Below, piece by piece: positions 58,909-64,000 of a stretch of DNA of 64,000 nucleotides. Both the position numbers and the translations under genes were made by a program. Below the pieces are notes generated by a model. That model was not told the DNA's origin and made no database searches. It worked only from the letters and a program-made list of their open reading frames with translations. The DNA comes from Bacillota bacterium (lineage in GTDB: Bacteria > Bacillota > UBA4882 > UBA8346): assembly GCA_023392595.1 (NCBI GenBank), contig JAEVYU010000016.1, positions 1-64,000 of the forward strand. Direction: 5' to 3'. How positions within the stretch are numbered: the first letter of the stretch is position 1; the number at the start of each line of letters is the position of its first letter.

Positions 58909-60537
58909 TCAATGAGGCGGTCCCGAACTAACAATAAAGTTCATCGCAGTTCCCAATGGAACTTTATCATAAGGAACCGGTCTTTGATCGACAACTACCC
59001 CTTCAGAATAAATATTGCTAGATGTAGCTGTAGCCTGATTGTATACCAGTCCAAGGGAACCCAGCTCCGCTCGAACCTCCGATAAAGGGCGGCCGATAAA
59101 ATTAGGAACCTGGACCATGTTTCCTGCTGTCGAATTAATGGTAACCGATACACTTGCGCCCCACTCAATCGTGGTGTTCTCAGCAGGAAGTTGGCGAACC
59201 ACGGTTCCTTCGGGACTTCCCTGAACCGAAGCGCTAAGAATATCACCGATTTTAAGGCCTACTTCTTCTAAAGCCAATTGAGCTTCAACCTGTGTCTTTC
59301 CAATTAAATCCGGAACCCGGACCAGTTGGGTTCCCCGACTGACTACCACTTCAACCTGGCTTTGAATTCTTTTTTCTGTCCCCGGTGATGGTTTTTGGGA
59401 AATAATCGTCCCCAGTGGAAAATTCGAATTAAAAAGCCGATTGACCACTTTAAGTTCCAATTTAACCTGAGAAAGTTCTGTTTTAGCTTTATTGACATCT
59501 TGTCCAATCAGATTGGGAACAGGAACCACCGCTCTTGGAGGGACGAAAAAATCGAAAAAATACAGAAAAACAAAAAATAAAACAAATAATCCCCCTATCC
59601 CCAGTACAAACCAAAGTAACCAATTGGGGTGTTCTTTCGGATGACTATGGTCAGGCGCTGTTCGATGCCACACTTGAGTCGGCAAATCAACCTCATTAAA
59701 TAGACTTGATTCCCGGGTACTGATGGAATTAACCTGTACAATATCTTTCATCATTGCCAGAGCCGAAGGGTAACGCTTTTCGATCTCGCTAGCCATTGCT
59801 TTCTCAAGAATTAACGAGATGGACTGCGGAATATCCGTTCGAATTTTCTCTGCCAGTAAATAATTTTCCTGAATATGTTTTAAGGCAATCGAAACTGTGG
59901 TATCACCTTGAAAAGGCACAACCCCGGTAAGCATTTCATAAAGAACACATCCAAGCGAATATAAATCGGATTGGGGACCGACAATTCCACCCTTGGCTTG
60001 CTCAGGCGAAGAATACTGGATCGATCCCACAACCACTCCGGTTTGAGTAAAAGAACTGGCACTAATGGCTCTGGCAATACCAAAATCGGTAACTTTGACC
60101 TGACCGTCCGGAGTTATCAAAATATTATGGGGTTTTATATCACGGTGTACAATATTGCGCTGGTGCGCATGATGAAGGGCTGCTCCTATTTGCTTTGTAA
60201 TATCAAGGGCCCGCTCAAAGGATAAAGGAGCTTCACTCCGAATAATGTTTTTTAAATTATCACCAGGGATATATTCCATTACGATATAGTCTATTCCATC
60301 TTCTTGTCCTACATCGTAAATACCGACAATATTTGGATGAGATAAACTGGCTGCGGCCCTAGCCTCACGCCGAAAACGTTCAACAAATTCAACGTCGCTG
60401 GCATATTGGGGGCGCAAAATCTTAATCGCTACTGTACGGCATAATAAAGAACACTCTGCTTTATATACTAAAGCCATACCGCCTTCGCCGATTAATTCCT
60501 GCAGGTGGTAGCGGTTACCCAATATTTTGCCGGTCAC
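58909..60537 (-). CDS. prkC: PASTA-domain serine/threonine protein kinase
   Basis: 542 aa, GTG start with AGGTGAAAA upstream. Kinase motifs: GEGGMALVYKA, AIKIL Lys, HRDIKPHN and DFGIA (residues ~10-270). One span at ~308-330 (WLLWFVLGIGGLFVLFFVF), then three PASTA repeats (~340-540), each starting with a VPxLIG-type motif (VPNLIG, VPDLIG, VPNFIG). Three repeats equal Bacillus PrkC. The outside part senses muropeptides; the kinase phosphorylates targets such as RsgA and IreB in relatives. A PP2C gene lies upstream, so the pair forms a reversible switch. Confidence 0.95.
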   Translation of the reverse strand: MTGKILGNRYHLQELIGEGGMALVYKAECSLLCRTVAIKILRPQYASDVEFVERFRREARAAASLSHPNIVGIYDVGQEDGIDYIVMEYIPGDNLKNIIRSEAPLSFERALDITKQIGAALHHAHQRNIVHRDIKPHNILITPDGQVKVTDFGIARAISASSFTQTGVVVGSIQYSSPEQAKGGIVGPQSDLYSLGCVLYEMLTGVVPFQGDTTVSIALKHIQENYLLAEKIRTDIPQSISLILEKAMASEIEKRYPSALAMMKDIVQVNSISTRESSLFNEVDLPTQVWHRTAPDHSHPKEHPNWLLWFVLGIGGLFVLFFVFLYFFDFFVPPRAVVPVPNLIGQDVNKAKTELSQVKLELKVVNRLFNSNFPLGTIISQKPSPGTEKRIQSQVEVVVSRGTQLVRVPDLIGKTQVEAQLALEEVGLKIGDILSASVQGSPEGTVVRQLPAENTTIEWGASVSVTINSTAGNMVQVPNFIGRPLSEVRAELGSLGLVYNQATATSSNIYSEGVVVDQRPVPYDKVPLGTAMNFIVSSGPPH

Positions 60538-60693
60538 TTTTTCACCTCAATTCATGCCCATACGCCGATACTACGAACCACAGAAAAAATATGTTTCAAC
60601 GCGAAAATAATTAACACTCTCATCAGCAATCTACGTTCAATCATTTAACATTTAAAGTAAAATTCGCCGTTTATATAACAAATCCTGCTATAT

Positions 60694-61386
60694 TTATACT
60701 TCGATAACAATTACCGAAATATTATCGGTTCCACCATCCTTATTAGCCTGTTCAACAAGCTGATCGGCGATGATCTGGGGTGCTTTCTCCGACATTAAAA
60801 TTTCTTTAATAATTTTTTCATCAACAATACCGGTAAGGCCGTCGCTACATATCAAAAACTTATCGCCTGAGTGAGTTGTAAAGGAATTAACTTCAAATTC
60901 CAAATGGCCTTCCGTACCAAGAGCCCTGGTCAAAACGTTTCTTTGCGGATGAATCTTGGCTTCTTCCTCGGTAATACTGCCATTTTTAATCAACTCGGCC
61001 ACAAAAGAATGATCATCCGTTAATTGAACAAGATTCCCTTCGGTCAATTGATATATTCTACTGTCGCCCAGATGGGAAACAAAAGCCTGATCCGTTTTAA
61101 GTAATAAAATAGCGACTGTTGTGCCCATACCGGAAAAACTTTCATTTTTTGCCATTTCTTCTAAAATAGCAGAATTTGCGCTTAAAACCGCCCTTCGAAG
61201 GCTTACCACCGGATCAGCGTCCATTTCAACAGCCAAAACTGTTTCCACTGCAATTGCACTAGCCACTTCTCCGGCTTGATGACCACCCATCCCATCGGCG
61301 ATTACAAATAAGGTGTCCCGATACCCAAAGGTATCTTCATTTTGTTCTCTAACTTTCCCTTTATCAGTTTTAGCGCCAACTTCCAT
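60694..61386 (-). CDS. prpC: PP2C-type protein phosphatase (PrpC/Stp)
   Basis: 230 aa. Metal-site motifs in order: TDKGKVREQNEDTF, IADGMGGHQAGEVAS, GDSRIYQL, CSDGLTGIV and DNISVIVIEV. It reverses Ser/Thr phosphorylation by PrkC. ATG with GGGAGTGAG upstream. About 156 bp separate it from prkC, more than in Bacillus, where the two overlap, so a separate kinase promoter is possible. Confidence 0.95.
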   Translation of the reverse strand: MEVGAKTDKGKVREQNEDTFGYRDTLFVIADGMGGHQAGEVASAIAVETVLAVEMDADPVVSLRRAVLSANSAILEEMAKNESFSGMGTTVAILLLKTDQAFVSHLGDSRIYQLTEGNLVQLTDDHSFVAELIKNGSITEEEAKIHPQRNVLTRALGTEGHLEFEVNSFTTHSGDKFLICSDGLTGIVDEKIIKEILMSEKAPQIIADQLVEQANKDGGTDNISVIVIEV

Positions 61387-61423
61387 AGCCTCACTCCCAA
61401 TCTTTGTCCTTCAAGGTCCAGGG

Positions 61424-61921
61424 TCAGCCTTTTTCCAAGCTGACCTTGATCAACGTTTCCCCGATTTTAATGAGATCGCCGGAAGATAGTGTTCTTTTTT
61501 TAATGACAACCGCCCCATTTACCCGGGTACCATTGGTACTTCCTAAATCCTCCAAAATTAGCCGTAGGCCTTTATGATAAATGATTGCATGAAAACGCGA
61601 CGCCTTAGGATCCCTCAATAATATGGAATTTTCAGGATGTCGCCCCACGCGGATTTGTTGAGTAACAGCAATATATTCCCGTCCTTGATCGATACCTGAG
61701 AGTACTCTGAAAATCCAACGCGGTTCCTTCGTCAAAGGGCTTTCCCGTCTCAAGATTTTCGTTGTTCCCTGTTTATCTATATTTTCAATGAAAGAGTTTA
61801 CCGTATTTTTTACTGAACGCCAGGTCAAAGTATGTTCACGAAAATCGTTTTGGGTAAATCGTCCTTTCCGCCAATCTTTTTTAACTTTTGTTACCTGAAA
61901 TATTTTATCGATCCAGCTCAT
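61424..61921 (-). CDS. FHA-domain protein
   Basis: 165 aa. The C-terminal ~85 residues are an FHA fold, which binds phosphothreonine: IRVGRHPENSILLRDPKASR has the conserved Gly-Arg and Ser/His region, and LEDLGSTNGTRVNG the Asn-Gly turn. The N-terminal ~75 residues are basic and unrecognised. It overlaps rlmN by 17 bp and lies 37 bp before prpC, so it is part of the kinase-phosphatase block. It is a likely reader or substrate of PrkC. In the Bacillus order I know there is no FHA gene here. Confidence 0.88.
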   Translation of the reverse strand: MSWIDKIFQVTKVKKDWRKGRFTQNDFREHTLTWRSVKNTVNSFIENIDKQGTTKILRRESPLTKEPRWIFRVLSGIDQGREYIAVTQQIRVGRHPENSILLRDPKASRFHAIIYHKGLRLILEDLGSTNGTRVNGAVVIKKRTLSSGDLIKIGETLIKVSLEKG

Positions 61922-62978
61922 TGTTACTCCACCCTTTTCCCTGCAGTTGACCGCAGGCTGCCGCCAGATTGGTTCCTCTTTCTTTGCGAATTGTCACTTC
62001 AATATTGGCTTTCGTTAATTCCAAAACGAAATTACGAATTTGAGCCTGCCTGGATCGGCGTAAACCGCTTTTAGCGATAGGGTTCAACGGTATTAAATTT
62101 ACATGACACAGCGTTCCGGATAAAATTCGGATCAACTCTTGGACATCCTGCGGACGATCATTAACGCCATCAATCATTGTATATTCAAAAGTCACCCGTC
62201 TACCCGTAAGTTCAATATATTGACCAATAGCAGCCATTAATTGATCCAAAGGATATTGTCCGGCTACAGGCATCAATTGTTTTCTTAACTCATCGCTGGC
62301 TGCATGAAGAGAGATGGCCAAATTAACTTGAAGAGGCTCTCTCGCTAGCCTTAGAATGCCTGGAATAATTCCACAGGTTGAGATGGTAATATGCCGGGCG
62401 CCCATACCCATCCCCTTGGGATCATTAATGATTTTAATCGCCTTTAAGGTGGCGTCATAATTGATAAAAGGTTCACCCTGTCCCATCACTACGATATTGT
62501 TAATTCTTTTCCCGCAAAGACGAGTCATTAAAAGAGGTTGATCAACAATTTCAGCTGAAGTCAGATTACGAACCAAACCGTTTTTTCCTGTGGCACAAAA
62601 GCTGCAATTCATGCCACAGCCAACCTGGGTGGAAATACAGACAGTTTGACGATCACTTTCAGGTATCAAAACACTCTCAATCGTGTTGCCATCTTCAAGT
62701 TTGAAAAGATACTTTATTGTACCGTCTTCATCTATGATTTGGTCTTTTGGCTTTAATGAATGGACTAAAATCTGCTGTTCACCAAAAAAGGAACGGAGCT
62801 TTTTGGGTAAATCGGTCATTTCTTCCCAATCCCAAGCTTGCTTTTGGTACATCCATGCGTACACTTGTTCTGCCCGATATTTTGGTAAATCGAATGAAGC
62901 AAAAAAATCTTGGACTTCCTGTAAGTATAGACCTTTAATATTCAACTTTTTTAACTGCCTCTCCAGGTTAAAAATCAA
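61905..62978 (-). CDS. rlmN: Dual-specificity rRNA/tRNA adenine C2-methyltransferase RlmN
   Basis: 357 aa radical-SAM enzyme. The 4Fe-4S motif is CGMNCSFC. GQGEPFINYD and the C-terminal reactive Cys in GTNLAAACG (~343) are the two halves of the mechanism. It methylates A2503 of 23S rRNA and A37 of some tRNAs. The drawn TTG start has a poor ribosome site, and a GAGAGG lies 12 bp before another TTG at codon 12. Either start leaves the domain intact. First gene of the block leading to prpC and prkC. Confidence 0.95.
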   Translation of the reverse strand: MIFNLERQLKKLNIKGLYLQEVQDFFASFDLPKYRAEQVYAWMYQKQAWDWEEMTDLPKKLRSFFGEQQILVHSLKPKDQIIDEDGTIKYLFKLEDGNTIESVLIPESDRQTVCISTQVGCGMNCSFCATGKNGLVRNLTSAEIVDQPLLMTRLCGKRINNIVVMGQGEPFINYDATLKAIKIINDPKGMGMGARHITISTCGIIPGILRLAREPLQVNLAISLHAASDELRKQLMPVAGQYPLDQLMAAIGQYIELTGRRVTFEYTMIDGVNDRPQDVQELIRILSGTLCHVNLIPLNPIAKSGLRRSRQAQIRNFVLELTKANIEVTIRKERGTNLAAACGQLQGKGWSNNELDR

Positions 62979-63029
62979 AGCATTATAATTCGCCTGAACA
63001 AAAATAATTGCAACTCTATCTGACCAAGA

Positions 63030-63110
63030 TAATAATGAGAAAGATATACAATATATATAGAATTCAGGCTTCCAAGATGCAGTTATATACTGTATATCTT
63101 AATGATATTG
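63030..63110. repeat. Inverted repeat in the rlmN-spo0A gap
   Basis: AAGATATACA (about 63040) and TGTATATCTT (about 63093) form a 10-bp perfect inverted repeat around a roughly 43-bp centre. A similar GATATACAATATATAG occurs in the MITE-like element at 52714-52827. It could be a second small miniature element or simply AT-rich symmetry. Confidence 0.4.
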
Positions 63111-63157
63111 TAAAGGCTTTATCCAATCCCTTATAATGGACTCTTTAAAGTATTTCT

Positions 63158-63958
63158 TTACCCTGCTTTTTCCTCTAAACGTAATTTATCTGCTATTTTG
63201 GCGATAAATGACGCCGAAGTCGGAAAGCGGTTTTTTTGATTTTCAAATCCGAAAAAATCTTCCATAAAATCAGTATTGCCTCTTTCCCAACCGATTTCAA
63301 TCGTATGCCGGATAGCCGATTCCACACCGCTGGCAGTGGATTGATACTTTTCGGCAATTCTCGGATAAAGATTCTTGGTGATGTTTCCTAAAACTTCTAC
63401 TTCTTTGGTGGCAATGATAATTGCATCTCTCAAGTAAGCATATCCACGAAAATGGGCCGGTATTCCCATTTCATGAAATAATTTACTAACCTCAAGCTCC
63501 AATTCATTGGTGGATTTTTCACGGCGAACCGGCATTGTATAAGTACCCCGTTCATCCTGTACCCGGCCCACCCGAATGGAATTGTTTTTATTTACCGTAA
63601 ACTGACGGATTCTTTCGAATAAATTGTTGGCATCAAAAGGTTTTACCATATAATAAGTAGCACCAAGACCTGTCAGCCTCTGAATCATCGCTTCTTGCTC
63701 AAATGCAGTAAGTACAATGACAATCGGCCTTTCGGGAAAATCGTTCAGTCTCTCTAACACCCCGATACCATCTAAATAAGGCATCGTGATGTCGAGTATC
63801 AGTACCTCGGGTTTGGTATTTTCCACCACTTTCAGAGCTTCAAGCCCATCAAAAGCCACACCTGCTAATTCCATATCATCCTGAAAATCTATCAGTTCAG
63901 CTAAAGTATTGCATAATTCATGATTATTATCTGCGATAACAATCTTTACTTTTGGCAT
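63158..63958 (-). CDS. spo0A: Stage 0 sporulation protein A (response regulator)
   Basis: 266 aa, normal length. Receiver with phospho-acceptor D56 in LILDITMPYLDG, Thr in LTAF and Lys in MVKPFD. Effector domain with RIAEKYQSTASGVESAIRHT, IEIGWERG, the sigma-interacting, DNA-binding helix-turn-helix (0A-box binding). The acidic pocket reads ADNNHE (D10, N11) where Bacillus has ADDNRE. AGGAGGGGG precedes the ATG by four to five bases. It starts the sporulation cascade, so the host is a spore former or a recent descendant of one. Confidence 0.95.
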   Translation of the reverse strand: MPKVKIVIADNNHELCNTLAELIDFQDDMELAGVAFDGLEALKVVENTKPEVLILDITMPYLDGIGVLERLNDFPERPIVIVLTAFEQEAMIQRLTGLGATYYMVKPFDANNLFERIRQFTVNKNNSIRVGRVQDERGTYTMPVRREKSTNELELEVSKLFHEMGIPAHFRGYAYLRDAIIIATKEVEVLGNITKNLYPRIAEKYQSTASGVESAIRHTIEIGWERGNTDFMEDFFGFENQKNRFPTSASFIAKIADKLRLEEKAG

Positions 63959-64000
63959 GTTGCCCCCTCCTTAAGAAAAAGTGCTTTAATCATTTCGACA

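Overview
The window looks like a chromosomal segment of a spore-forming Bacillota (Firmicute). It carries spo0A, the rlmN-prpC-prkC-rsgA-rpe block known from Bacillus and its relatives, an IreB-family gene, a YesM/YesN-type two-component system, many Shine-Dalgarno sites of the AGGAGG type and an unusual number of TTG starts. No rRNA, tRNA or CRISPR array was recognised. Most genes lie on the minus strand.

Layout. 1-270: the 5' end of an IS1182-type transposase running off the left edge, with its probable terminal repeat. 307-5955: a minus-strand operon of ECF sigma factor, membrane protein, two ABC ATPases, and a permease fused to an M1-aminopeptidase-like domain that seems to have lost its zinc ligands. 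6373-8434: a zinc-ribbon membrane protein and an ArnT/PMT-type glycosyltransferase. 8450-19130: a sugar-use locus with a cupin, a GH94-type phosphorylase, two MalF/G-type permeases, a binding protein and a YesM/YesN pair. Its kinase and regulator genes contain 21-bp (7-codon) tandem repeats. 19235-29903: a thioesterase, then a second sugar locus: a TIM-barrel protein, a creatininase-family enzyme, a phosphotriesterase-family (lactonase-like) enzyme, a ribose-type ABC transporter, and divergently a GntR/UTRA regulator and an FGGY kinase. The intergenic region holds a 12-bp palindrome overlapping a promoter.

29988-45973: mixed housekeeping and envelope genes. These are a CBS-pair protein resembling DarB/CbpB, an inositol-phosphatase-family enzyme, a secreted Asp-box/DUF4015 protein, a DUF2298 membrane protein, two divergent DUF421 proteins, an opine-dehydrogenase-like enzyme, a LysM protein with a Tyr/Pro/Gly tail, spermidine synthase, a large TPR exoprotein and an Fe-type alcohol dehydrogenase. 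46259-54446: TlyA, a dGTPase-like HD protein, a Cys-rich small protein, a TSCPD protein, a bactofilin-like membrane protein, a Ski2-type helicase and threonine synthase. 54604-63958: a lipoprotein with EF-hand-like loops, a PNPOx-like protein, IreB, a CheX-like protein, Rpe, RsgA, a PASTA kinase, a PP2C phosphatase, an FHA protein, RlmN and Spo0A.

How they work together. The two sugar loci each pair import with intracellular breakdown and a dedicated regulator. The right end groups a Ser/Thr kinase, its phosphatase, a phosphothreonine-binding FHA protein and the likely substrate IreB in one strand-coherent block beside the sporulation master regulator. The least explained items are the pseudo-peptidase ABC operon, the lactonase/creatininase/kinase locus, the 21-bp coding repeats and a structured intergenic element at 13511-13835.
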